A stretch of 29,608 nt of DNA, from assembly GCA_035937595.1 (NCBI GenBank), contig DASZHS010000072.1, positions 1 through 29,608 of the forward strand. Reading direction: 5' to 3'. This document shows, one piece after another, positions 16,233 through 23,532 of the stretch. Position numbers and translations under genes: made by a program. Below the pieces are notes generated by a model. It was not told where the DNA came from. It did no database searches and worked only from the letters and a program-made list of their open reading frames with translations. This stretch comes from Palsa-459 sp035937595 (lineage in GTDB: Bacteria; Actinomycetota; Acidimicrobiia; Acidimicrobiales; RAAP-2). Position 1 is the first letter of the stretch, and the number at the start of each line of letters is the position of its first letter.

Positions 16233-17529
16233 TGGGGCACCGCCCCTCGTCGACGTGGGCGGCGAACTCGGCCTTGCACATCGAGATCGCCGAGACGATC
16301 GAGGACGGGATCGACGGACCGAGCGGGCAGATCGTGGTCTGCTGCGCCGGCCACCCGAGCCCGGGCGCGATGTTGTCGCAGACGTCGAGCAGGAGGTCCA
16401 CGTCCTCGTGGCGGCCGGCCCCCTGCTCGATGCGGCGCAGGATCCGCTCGAGCCACCCCGCACCCTCCCGGCACGGCGTGCACTGCCCGCACGACTCGCG
16501 CTGGAAGAACTTCGTGATCCGCCACGCCGCGCGCACGGCGCAGTCGTGCGCCCCGATGACGACCACGGACCCCGAGCCGAGCATGGAGTGGTGCTCGGCG
16601 ACCTCGTCCTGGCCGAGGGGGACGTCCAAGAGGTCCGTGCCGAACCACGGCGAGGAGACCCCGCCGGGGATGATCGCCTTGATCGCGACGTCGTCGGTGG
16701 TGCCGCCGCCCAGGGCGGGGTCGAAGATGAGGTCCCGGAAGGTGTTGTGCACCATCTCGAGCTCGTAGACGCCGGGGCGCCGCACGCGGCCGGAGAGCGC
16801 GAACAGCCGGGTGCCCGTGGATCGGCCCTGGCCGAGCGCGGCGAACGCGCGGCCCCCGTTCGCCACGATCCACGGGACGTTGGAGAGGGTCTCGACGTTG
16901 TTGACGACGGTCGGCTCGCCGTAGAGGCCCATGACCGCGGGGAAGAAGGGCGGCTTGATCCTCGGGAACCCGCGCTTGCCCTCCAAGGACTCCAGCAGCC
17001 CCGTCTCGTCCCCGCAGATGTACGCGCCCGCGCCGGGGTGCACGACCAGGTCGAGGCTGAACCCCGAGCCGAAGATGTCACGGCCGAGCGCGCCGTGGGC
17101 GTAGGCGTCGTTGACGGCCTGGGTGACGCGCTCGAGGCCGAGGGCGAACTCGCCGCGCACGTAGACGAACGCCATCGTGACCTGCAGCGCCCAGGCCGAG
17201 ATCACGATGCCCTCGACGAGCTGGTGGGGGTCGCGCTCCATCAGCAGGCGGTCCTTGAACGTCGCCGGCTCGGACTCGTCGCCGTTCACGACGAGGTAGG
17301 CGAGGTCCGCCTTGCGGAGCATCGACCACTTGCGACCGGCGGGGAACCCCGCGCCGCCGCGGCCGAGCAGCGAGGCCGCGTCGACCTCGGCGGCGACGTC
17401 GGCCGGCGACATCCCGAGCGCGGTGCGCAGCGACTGGTAGCCGCCCGTCGCGAGGTAGCGCGACAGGGTGTGGCCGTCCTCGAGGTCGCGTCGGGACGTG
17501 ACGATGCGCGGCGCGTCGAGCTTGGCCAT
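16225..17529 (-). CDS. nuoF: NADH-quinone oxidoreductase subunit F (NADH/FMN-binding)
   Basis: A 434-residue electron-entry subunit that binds NADH, FMN and cluster N3. The FMN/NADH glycine-rich motif GRGGAGFPAGRKW lies at residues 56-68, a second nucleotide-site segment GAGAYICGDETGLLESLEGK begins at 166, and cluster N3 ligands are C347, C350, C353 (SCGQCTPCREG) and C401 (ICPLG). The ATG at 17529 shares one base with the nuoE stop (TGATG). Sequence further upstream in the same frame is Arg/Pro-rich and overlaps nuoE, so it is not part of the protein. Length is normal for bacterial NuoF. Confidence 0.97.
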   Translation of the reverse strand: MAKLDAPRIVTSRRDLEDGHTLSRYLATGGYQSLRTALGMSPADVAAEVDAASLLGRGGAGFPAGRKWSMLRKADLAYLVVNGDESEPATFKDRLLMERDPHQLVEGIVISAWALQVTMAFVYVRGEFALGLERVTQAVNDAYAHGALGRDIFGSGFSLDLVVHPGAGAYICGDETGLLESLEGKRGFPRIKPPFFPAVMGLYGEPTVVNNVETLSNVPWIVANGGRAFAALGQGRSTGTRLFALSGRVRRPGVYELEMVHNTFRDLIFDPALGGGTTDDVAIKAIIPGGVSSPWFGTDLLDVPLGQDEVAEHHSMLGSGSVVVIGAHDCAVRAAWRITKFFQRESCGQCTPCREGAGWLERILRRIEQGAGRHEDVDLLLDVCDNIAPGLGWPAQQTTICPLGPSIPSSIVSAISMCKAEFAAHVDEGRCPSA

Positions 17530-18146
17530 CAGCTGGACGACCCGTTCGGCGGGGCCGTGGCCAGGCGGACCCTCGTGCGCTCGGCGGCGACCTGGTCGCG
17601 CGGGACGGCGAGCCCGCCGGACCGTCGCACGCGCGACAGCGTCCCGAACCTCGGGATCTCGGCCGTCCGTCCTCCGTCGCGCAGCTCGGCGAGGAGCCCG
17701 TCGAGCGCCGCGGGCGTCGTGGTGCGCACGAAGCGGCCGTTGACCTGGACGCACGGCGCGACGTCGCAGTCACCGAGGCACTCGCACTCCTCCAGGGTGA
17801 ACGTCCCGTCGGGCGTCGTCGAGCCGACGGGCACCCCGAGCGCGCCGGCCGCGTGCGCCAAGAGCTCGAGCCCGCCCGCGAGCAGGCACGCGATGTTCGT
17901 GCACACCCCGACCACGTAGGCGCCGACCGGCTGGAGGTGGAGCAGGTCGTAGAAGGAGGCCGTGCCGAACACCTCGGCGGGCGTGGTCCCGGTGAGCTCG
18001 GCGATCTCGAGCATCGCGTCCTCGGTGAGGTAGCCGTCCTGCTCCTGGGCGAGGTGGCAGAGCGGCACCGTCGCCGAGCGCGGCTTCGGGTACAGCGCCA
18101 CGATCTCCTCGGCGCGCTGGCGCAGCTCGGGGCGCAGGTGGCTCAC
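17529..18146 (-). CDS. nuoE: NADH-quinone oxidoreductase subunit E (2Fe-2S)
   Basis: A 205-residue thioredoxin-like 2Fe-2S subunit that pairs with NuoF and holds cluster N1a. The four ligands are C82 and C87 (VCTNIACLLAGG) and C123 and C127 (ECLGDCDVAPC), with the same spacing as in E. coli NuoE. The N-terminal helical bundle (CHLAQEQDGYLTEDAMLEIAE) is conserved. About 45 C-terminal residues after the fold are Arg/Ala-rich and extend past the usual end. The GTG at 18146 overlaps the nuoD stop (GTGA). Confidence 0.96.
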   Translation of the reverse strand: MSHLRPELRQRAEEIVALYPKPRSATVPLCHLAQEQDGYLTEDAMLEIAELTGTTPAEVFGTASFYDLLHLQPVGAYVVGVCTNIACLLAGGLELLAHAAGALGVPVGSTTPDGTFTLEECECLGDCDVAPCVQVNGRFVRTTTPAALDGLLAELRDGGRTAEIPRFGTLSRVRRSGGLAVPRDQVAAERTRVRLATAPPNGSSS

Positions 18147-19513
18147 CGGTCGACCTCGCCCATCACGGGGTCGACCGTCGAGATGACCGTCACGGTGTCG
18201 GACATCAGCCCGCCGCGCATGAGGAGCGGCACGGCCTGGAGGTTGACGAAGCTCGGCCCCCGCACGTGCAGGCGGAAGGGCTTGGCCGAGTCGTCCGACA
18301 CGAGGTACATGCCGAGCTCGCCGCGCGGCGACTCGACGGCCTGGTAGACCTCGCCGGTCGGGACGCGGAACCCCTCGGTGAACAGCTTGAAGTGGTGGAT
18401 GAGCGCCTCCATCGAGGCGTCGATCCGACCCCTCGGCGGCGGCGTCACCTTCGCGTCCTGCGCGCGGTAGTCGCCCGGCGGCATCTTGCGCACCACCTGG
18501 CGGATGATGCGGATGGACTCGCGGATCTCGTTGAGCCGGATGGCGTAGCGGTCGAAGTTGTCCCCGTAGGTGCCCACGATGACGTCGAAGGCCACCTGGT
18601 CGTAGTGCAGGTAGGGCATCGTGCGGCGGAGGTCCCACGGCACGCCGGTCGATCGCAGCAGCGGCCCGGTCACGCTGAGGGCGAGCGCCTCCTCGGCGGT
18701 GAGCCCGCCCACGCCCTCCATGCGCTGGTGGAAGATCGGCTGGCCGGTGAGCAGCTCGTCGTACTCGTAGGTCCTCGCGTCGATCGTGTCGCAGATGACG
18801 GCGACGTCGTCCTCCCATCCGTCGGGGAGGTCGGCGGCGACGCCGCCGGGCCGCACGTAGTTGAGGTTCATGCGGAGCCCGGCGGTCTTCTCGTAGAAGG
18901 CGAGGATCATCTCGCGCTCGCGCAGCCCGTAGATCATCATCGTCGTGGACCCGACGTCCATGCCGTTCGTCGCCATCCACACGAGGTGCGAGCTGATGCG
19001 GTTGAGCTCGCTCATGAGCATCCGGATCCACACCGCGCGGTCCGGGACCTCGACGCCGAGCAGCGCCTCGACGGCCATCGAGAAGCACAGCTCGTTGGTG
19101 ACCGGGCTCAGGTAGTCCATGCGGGTCACGTTGGTCGCGCCCTGGACGTAGGTGAGCTCCTCGGCGGTCTTCTCCATGCCCGTGTGCAGATAGCCGATGA
19201 CCGGCTTGGTCCGCAGCACGAACTCGCCGTCGAGCTCGAGCATGAGGCGCAGCACGCCGTGGGTCGAGGGGTGCTGCGGCCCCATGTTGATGATCATCGT
19301 CTCGTCCTCTGCGCGCTCGACGTCGATGGACCTCGGGTCGAGGACGTGGCCCTCGGGCAGCCGGAGGACCGCCCCGACCTCGCGGCCGAGCTCGTCCGTC
19401 GCGGTGTCGCGCCGCCGGTGCAGCTCCTGGCCGGCCTCGCCGGTCTGGGCCGTCAGCCGGTCCTCGGCGCCGATCCGGACGACGTCGGCGGTGTCGCGCA
19501 CGCCCGAGGTCAT
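18143..19513 (-). CDS. nuoD: NADH-quinone oxidoreductase subunit D (49-kDa type)
   Basis: A 456-residue quinone-site subunit of the peripheral arm. The conserved core begins at NMGPQHPSTHGVLRL (residue 76 onward). H85 and Y134 (RMDYL) sit at the spacing of the Thermus Nqo4 His38/Tyr87 pair that contacts the quinone headgroup. Further family segments are MELNRISSH-like SELNRISSHLVW, LRMNLNYVRPGGVA, SSMEALIHHFK-like ASMEALIHHFKLFTEGF, and the C-terminal STVDPVMGEVDR. The first ~70 residues are hydrophilic and not part of the conserved core, longer than in most NuoD. The ATG at 19513 overlaps the nuoC stop (ATGA), which favours this start. A later in-frame ATG next to the core (MIINMGP) cannot be excluded. 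Confidence 0.96.
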   Translation of the reverse strand: MTSGVRDTADVVRIGAEDRLTAQTGEAGQELHRRRDTATDELGREVGAVLRLPEGHVLDPRSIDVERAEDETMIINMGPQHPSTHGVLRLMLELDGEFVLRTKPVIGYLHTGMEKTAEELTYVQGATNVTRMDYLSPVTNELCFSMAVEALLGVEVPDRAVWIRMLMSELNRISSHLVWMATNGMDVGSTTMMIYGLREREMILAFYEKTAGLRMNLNYVRPGGVAADLPDGWEDDVAVICDTIDARTYEYDELLTGQPIFHQRMEGVGGLTAEEALALSVTGPLLRSTGVPWDLRRTMPYLHYDQVAFDVIVGTYGDNFDRYAIRLNEIRESIRIIRQVVRKMPPGDYRAQDAKVTPPPRGRIDASMEALIHHFKLFTEGFRVPTGEVYQAVESPRGELGMYLVSDDSAKPFRLHVRGPSFVNLQAVPLLMRGGLMSDTVTVISTVDPVMGEVDR

Positions 19514-19995
19514 CTCGGCCCCGGCGCTTCCTTGAACTGCACGGGCACGCGCCCCACCCCGTAGTCCTTGCGCAGCGGGTGGCCCTCCCAGTCCTCGGGC
19601 ATGAGGATGCGCGTGAGGTCCGGGTGGCCCGAAAAGACGATGCCCATGAGGTCGTAGGCCTCCCGCTCCATCGCTTCGGTGCCCGGGTACAGCTCGAACA
19701 GCGAGTCGACGACGCAGTCGTGCTCGGGGACCTGCACGCGGAAGCGCGTCCGCTCCTTCTTCGACAGGCTGAGGAGGTTCACCACCACCTCGAAGCGCTC
19801 GGCGGCGACGCCCTCGGGCAGCGCGCGCCCGGGGTGGCCGAGGTAGTCGACGGCGCAGACGTCCGCGCACAGCTCGTAGCCGTCGTCCTTCAGCGCCGCG
19901 ATGGCCGCGCGGTACTCGCCGCGCGCGACGTACCCCACCGTCTCGCCCCCCACCCCGACCGTCGTCGGGTAGGCGGGGGCGGCCGCCACGGTCAC
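19510..19995 (-). CDS. nuoC: NADH-quinone oxidoreductase subunit C (30-kDa type)
   Basis: A 161-residue peripheral-arm subunit that packs on NuoD. The family signature is at the C-terminal half: YPGTEAMEREAYDLMGIVFS, then RILMPEDWEGHPLRKDYGVG. It has no redox cofactor. The GTG at 19995 overlaps the nuoB stop (GTGA); a second GTG two codons on (19989) would change little. It is separate from nuoD, unlike the nuoCD fusion of enterobacteria. Confidence 0.95.
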   Translation of the reverse strand: MTVAAAPAYPTTVGVGGETVGYVARGEYRAAIAALKDDGYELCADVCAVDYLGHPGRALPEGVAAERFEVVVNLLSLSKKERTRFRVQVPEHDCVVDSLFELYPGTEAMEREAYDLMGIVFSGHPDLTRILMPEDWEGHPLRKDYGVGRVPVQFKEAPGPR

Positions 19996-20552
19996 GTGGG
20001 GGTCCCGAGCCGGACGGTCTCGGTCACCTCGGGCGTCCAGGGGCTGTCCTGCGCGGGCGCCGCCGGCGGGGCGACGGCGGGCCGACGCAGGATCGCGCCG
20101 GTCCGGATCTGCTCGTGCAGCGTGAGGATCGCGTGCATCAGGGTCTCCGGCGAGGGCGGGCAGCCCGGGGCGTAGACGTCCACGGGGACCAGCTGGTCGA
20201 CGCCCTGGACGATCGCGTAGTTGTTGAACATCCCCCCGGTCGACGCGCACACGCCCATCGAGATGACCCACTTGGGCTCCATCATCTGGTCGTAGACGTT
20301 GCGAAGCACCGGGGCCATCTTCTGGCTGACGCGCCCGGCGACGATCATGAGGTCGGCCTGGCGCGGCGAGTTGCGGAAGACCTCCATCCCGAAGCGCGAG
20401 AGGTCGAAGTCCGCCCCACCCGTCGCCATCATCTCGATGGCGCAGCACGCGAGGCCGAAGGACGCGGGCCACACCGACGCGCGGCGCGCCCAGCGGACGA
20501 GGTCCTCGAGGCGCCCGGTGAGGAAGTTGTGGGAGAGGTCCTCGAGCGCCAT
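19992..20552 (-). CDS. nuoB: NADH-quinone oxidoreductase subunit B (cluster N2)
   Basis: A 186-residue subunit that holds terminal cluster N2, which reduces quinone. The ligands C36-C37 (GLACCAIEMM), C102 (GVCASTGG) and C131 (APGCPP) have exactly the E. coli spacing (tandem pair, +65 and +29). The conserved ADLMIVAGRVSQKMAPVLRN segment is present. The ATG at 20552 lies five bases after the nuoA stop. The last ~30 residues are Pro/Ala-rich. Confidence 0.97.
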   Translation of the reverse strand: MALEDLSHNFLTGRLEDLVRWARRASVWPASFGLACCAIEMMATGGADFDLSRFGMEVFRNSPRQADLMIVAGRVSQKMAPVLRNVYDQMMEPKWVISMGVCASTGGMFNNYAIVQGVDQLVPVDVYAPGCPPSPETLMHAILTLHEQIRTGAILRRPAVAPPAAPAQDSPWTPEVTETVRLGTPT

Positions 20553-20557
20553 GGCCG

Positions 20558-21004
20558 CTACGCCGCGCGGTCGGCGGACTCCGCGGTGATCCGCGCGATC
20601 GTCGAGCTCGACGTCCTCGCCGGCGTGCCCTTGGTGAGGCGCTTGACCGGACCCCACGACAGCGCTCCCTCGGCGACCAAGAACAGGAGCGCGGCGAACA
20701 CGACGACGGAGAACAGCACGATCTCGATGAGCCCGAACTTGCCGAGCGCCTTGAACTCGACGGCGAAGGGGTAGAGGAAGACGATCTCGATGTCGAAGAT
20801 CACGAAGATCATCGCCACGAGGTAGAAGCGCACCGGGAACCGCGGGGGCGTGTCGACCTCCGGGACGATCCCGCACTCGTACGGCGCGAGCTTGGCGTCC
20901 GACGGGCGGCGGTGCGGGGCAAGCAGCGACGAGGCGACGAACGACGCGGAGGCGAAGAGACCACCGAGGACGAGCATGCCCAGCAATGGCAGGTACTGAT
21001 CCAC
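20558..21004 (-). CDS. nuoA: NADH-quinone oxidoreductase subunit A
   Basis: A 148-residue membrane subunit, first gene of the operon. Three hydrophobic helices are visible, with the signature KLAPYECGIVP between helices 1 and 2 and FDIEIVFLYPFAV in helix 2. The C-terminal ~30 residues are a hydrophilic Ser/Thr/Arg tail not found in short NuoA proteins. The start is GTG at 21004, with a Shine-Dalgarno sequence AGAAAGG six bases upstream. It is divergent from the geranylgeranyl-reductase-like gene, with 69 bases between the two starts. Confidence 0.96.
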   Translation of the reverse strand: MDQYLPLLGMLVLGGLFASASFVASSLLAPHRRPSDAKLAPYECGIVPEVDTPPRFPVRFYLVAMIFVIFDIEIVFLYPFAVEFKALGKFGLIEIVLFSVVVFAALLFLVAEGALSWGPVKRLTKGTPARTSSSTIARITAESADRAA

Positions 21005-21073
21005 GATGGACCTTTCTACCAGACCCCCTGCGCACCAAAATCCGCACGGCGGCCCGTCATTAGGATCGTGCTC
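21005..21073. promoter_or_regulatory. Compact divergent promoter region, nuo operon / reductase gene
   Basis: These 69 bases must hold the start signals of both the nuo operon (minus) and the reductase gene (plus), unless promoters lie inside the opposing gene. On the plus strand TAGGAT at 21061-21066 fits an actinobacterial -10 (TANNNT) and ends 7 bases before the GTG at 21074, so a leaderless mRNA is possible. No good -35 is visible at the right spacing. On the minus strand no convincing -10 could be chosen. The stretch CACCAAAAT near 21033-21041 is the most AT-rich part. Confidence 0.4.
21011..21017 (-). promoter_or_regulatory. Ribosome binding site of nuoA
   Basis: AGAAAGG on the minus strand is a seven-base match to the complement of the usual bacterial 16S 3' end. 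It lies 6 bases before the GTG at 21004 and decides that start. It is one of few clear Shine-Dalgarno sequences in the operon, as later nuo genes start by overlap. Confidence 0.65.
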
Positions 21074-22438
21074 GTGCCCGACGACATGCTCGACGACGTC
21101 GCGTCATCGGTGCACGACGTCGTCGTCGTGGGCGGCGGCCCGAGCGGCGCGAGCTGCGCGTTCTGGCTCGCCGACGCCGGCTGGGACGTGGTCGTGGTGG
21201 AGAAGAAGACCCTCCCGCGCGAGAAGACCTGCGGCGACGGGCTGACGCCGCGGGCGGTGCGCCAGCTCGCCGACATGGGGGTCGAGCCGCTCGTCGCCGC
21301 GTCCGGGCACCGCTACGACGGGCTGCGCGCGGTCGGCTTCGGCCGCGAGATGGAGCTCCGGTGGCCCGAGCACCCCCACTTCCCCTCCTACGGCTACACG
21401 ATCACGCGGTTCGACCTCGACGCGGTGGTGGCGGACCACGCGCGGGGGCGCGGGGCCGCCGTGTGCTTCGGGGCCGAGGCCGTCGACCCGTTCGAGGCGA
21501 TGCCGCCCCTGCGCGAGGGGCGGCTCGGCTCGGCGAGCGGGGTCACCGTCGCCGACACCGCGACCGGTCGAACCGCCGAGGTGCGCGCCCGCTACGTCGT
21601 CGTCGCCGACGGCGCGAACTCCCGCCTCGGGCGCTCGCTCGGTGCCGCGCGGCGCCGCGACTGGCCGCTCGGCATGGCACTGCGCGGGTACTGGCGCTCG
21701 CCGCGGCACGACGACCGCTACATCGAGAGCCACATCGACATCCGTGACGCCAAGGGCGACGTGGTGCCGGGCTACGGGTGGATCTTCCCACTGGGCGACG
21801 GCCGCGTGAACGTGGGCGTCGGGCTCCTGTCGACGGACCGGACGTGGCGGGGCGTGAACACCACGCGGCTCATGGAGGCGTTCTTGGCGCAGGCGGCGCC
21901 CTCCTGGGAGCTGTCGAAGTCGACCTGCCTCGGCCCGGCGACCGGCGGGAAGCTGCCGATGGGCATGTCGGTCGGGCCGTGGATCGGGGACAACGTCGTC
22001 GTCGTCGGCGACGCCGCGGGGGCGATCAACCCGTTCAACGGCGAGGGCATCGCCTACGGCTACGAGACCGGCCGCCTCGCGGCGGCCTCGGTCGCGGCCG
22101 CCCTCGACCAGGGCGACGCGGCGGCGCTCGACGAGTACGCCGCGCGGCTCCAGGCCTCCTACGGCGACTACTTCCGCGTCGCCCGCGGCTTCGTACGGCT
22201 GATCTCGGAGCCGAGGGTGATGCAGGCGTGCGTCGGGGTGGGGATGCGCTCGGACTGGCTCATGGCGCGGCTGCTCTCGATCATGGCCAACCTGCTGCGG
22301 CCGGACGACCTCGGGGCCGCCGAGCTCGGCTACCGCGCGCTCCGCGCCATCGCCGACCGCGTGCCCGACGGGGCGCTCGACGCCGTCCTCGGCGCCCTCG
22401 AGGACAAGGTGCCCGCCGTCGCGTCATCGCCCGCCTGA
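21074..22438 (+). CDS. Geranylgeranyl reductase family FAD-dependent oxidoreductase (MenJ-like)
   Basis: A 454-residue flavoprotein of the geranylgeranyl reductase family. These enzymes reduce isoprenoid double bonds; the actinobacterial member MenJ saturates one isoprene unit of menaquinone. The N-terminal dinucleotide motif GGGPSGASCAFWLADAGWD begins at residue 20, with E43 to bind the ribose of FAD. CGDGLTPRAV follows at 53-62, and the second FAD motif GDAAGAINPFNGEGIAYGYE begins near 312. The C-terminal helices (LLSIMANLLRP) may touch the membrane. GTG at 21074 is preferred because AGGA lies 8 bases upstream; GTG at 21068 and ATG at 21086 are alternatives. Streptomyces also carries such a reductase beside its nuo operon, from memory. 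The menaquinone role is inferred from family and neighbours; phospholipid or carotenoid isoprenoids are alternatives. Confidence 0.88.
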   Translation: MPDDMLDDVASSVHDVVVVGGGPSGASCAFWLADAGWDVVVVEKKTLPREKTCGDGLTPRAVRQLADMGVEPLVAASGHRYDGLRAVGFGREMELRWPEHPHFPSYGYTITRFDLDAVVADHARGRGAAVCFGAEAVDPFEAMPPLREGRLGSASGVTVADTATGRTAEVRARYVVVADGANSRLGRSLGAARRRDWPLGMALRGYWRSPRHDDRYIESHIDIRDAKGDVVPGYGWIFPLGDGRVNVGVGLLSTDRTWRGVNTTRLMEAFLAQAAPSWELSKSTCLGPATGGKLPMGMSVGPWIGDNVVVVGDAAGAINPFNGEGIAYGYETGRLAAASVAAALDQGDAAALDEYAARLQASYGDYFRVARGFVRLISEPRVMQACVGVGMRSDWLMARLLSIMANLLRPDDLGAAELGYRALRAIADRVPDGALDAVLGALEDKVPAVASSPA

Positions 22439-22461
22439 GCGGGCTCGGGTAGACCGGGCGG

Positions 22462-23469
22462 ATGTCGCTGCGCTTCGAGCAGGTCACCGACGCCGAGGGC
22501 GCGAGGCGCTGGCAGGCGCTCGAGGCCCGCGCCGTGCCGCTCGACCACCCCGGGCTCGTCGCCGAGCCGCTCGCCGAGATCGAGTCGATGGTGACCGGCG
22601 AGAGCCGCGCGGAGCGCCCCGTGCTCTTCGTGGCGAGCGACGGCGGCGGCGACGTCGCGAACGCGGTCGTGTGGCTGCCGCTGCTCGACAACCTGGAGAA
22701 CGCGTCGGTGTTCTTCTCGGTGGACCCAGAGCACCGGGGTCGCGGCATCGGGGCGGCCTTCGCCGACGCGCTGATCGAGTTCGCACGCGCGGAGGGCCGT
22801 GGCAACGTGATCTTCTTCACCGTCGCACCGCTTGACGGCCGCGACGCGCCGGGCGACCTGCTCGCGAGGAAGCTCGGCGCCGAGCTCGCGTTCGTCGGGC
22901 TCCGCCGCCAGCTCGACGTCGCGGGCGTCGACGACGCCGAGCTCGAGGCGCTGCTCAGGGAGCACGTGGGCTCCCACGCCGACGGCTACGAGCTCGTCAC
23001 GTGGATCGATCGGCTGCCGGACCGTCTCGTGGACGACGGCGCGCGCCTCATGGGAAGGATGGTGACCGACGCGCCGATGGGCGACCTCGACTGGGAGCCC
23101 GAGGTCTGGGACGCCAAGCGCTACCGCGACAAGGAGGACGAGGCCATCGCCCGCCACCGCCGTCGCGTGGCGGCGGGTGCGGTCGAGCGTGCGACGGGGC
23201 GCCTCGTCGCCTACACGGACATCGGCGTCTCGACGATCGATCCGACCGTCGCGTACCAGTGGGACACGATCGTCGATCCCGAGCACCGCGGGCACCGGCT
23301 CGGGCTGCTGGTCAAGGTCGCCAACCTCCGCCAGCTGCGACAGGACTCGCCGGCGACCCTGACGATGCAGACGTGGAACGCCGAGTCCAACGCGCACATG
23401 GTGGCGATCAACGACCTGTTGGGGTTCCGCCCGATGGAGTTCTCGAGGCAGTACCAGCTCGGGGTCTGA
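22462..23469 (+). CDS. Tandem GNAT-domain acetyltransferase
   Basis: A 335-residue protein with two Gcn5-related N-acetyltransferase domains. Each has an acetyl-CoA-binding motif A: VDPEHRGRGIGAA at residues 87-99 and VDPEHRGHRLGLL at 271-283. The second domain ends with TWNAESNAHMVAINDLLGFRP, the usual beta6-beta7 region of this fold. The two-domain layout is like mycothiol synthase MshD, but the sequence is not close enough by eye to assign that function, and no mycothiol genes are near. In this type of protein often only one domain is active; both P-loops look intact here, although the second has RGHRLG in place of RGRGIG. It follows the flavoprotein gene by 23 bases and is probably co-transcribed. 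The acceptor substrate is unknown. Confidence 0.85.
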   Translation: MSLRFEQVTDAEGARRWQALEARAVPLDHPGLVAEPLAEIESMVTGESRAERPVLFVASDGGGDVANAVVWLPLLDNLENASVFFSVDPEHRGRGIGAAFADALIEFARAEGRGNVIFFTVAPLDGRDAPGDLLARKLGAELAFVGLRRQLDVAGVDDAELEALLREHVGSHADGYELVTWIDRLPDRLVDDGARLMGRMVTDAPMGDLDWEPEVWDAKRYRDKEDEAIARHRRRVAAGAVERATGRLVAYTDIGVSTIDPTVAYQWDTIVDPEHRGHRLGLLVKVANLRQLRQDSPATLTMQTWNAESNAHMVAINDLLGFRPMEFSRQYQLGV

Positions 23470-23532
23470 CACCGCGCGTCGCACGCCGCGACGGAGCCCG
23501 GCGCGTCGAGGTGCACCGGCCAGAATGGCGCG

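Noticed and set aside
20912..21073. Upstream extension of the geranylgeranyl-reductase-like protein
   Set aside because: The frame is open but overlaps nuoA on the other strand, and the predicted extra residues are hydrophilic with no family counterpart; the FAD motif is already at the normal place with the GTG at 21074.
22462..23469. Naming the double-GNAT protein mycothiol synthase (MshD)
   Set aside because: Only the two-domain layout is shared; there is no mycothiol gene nearby and the sequence could not be matched by eye.
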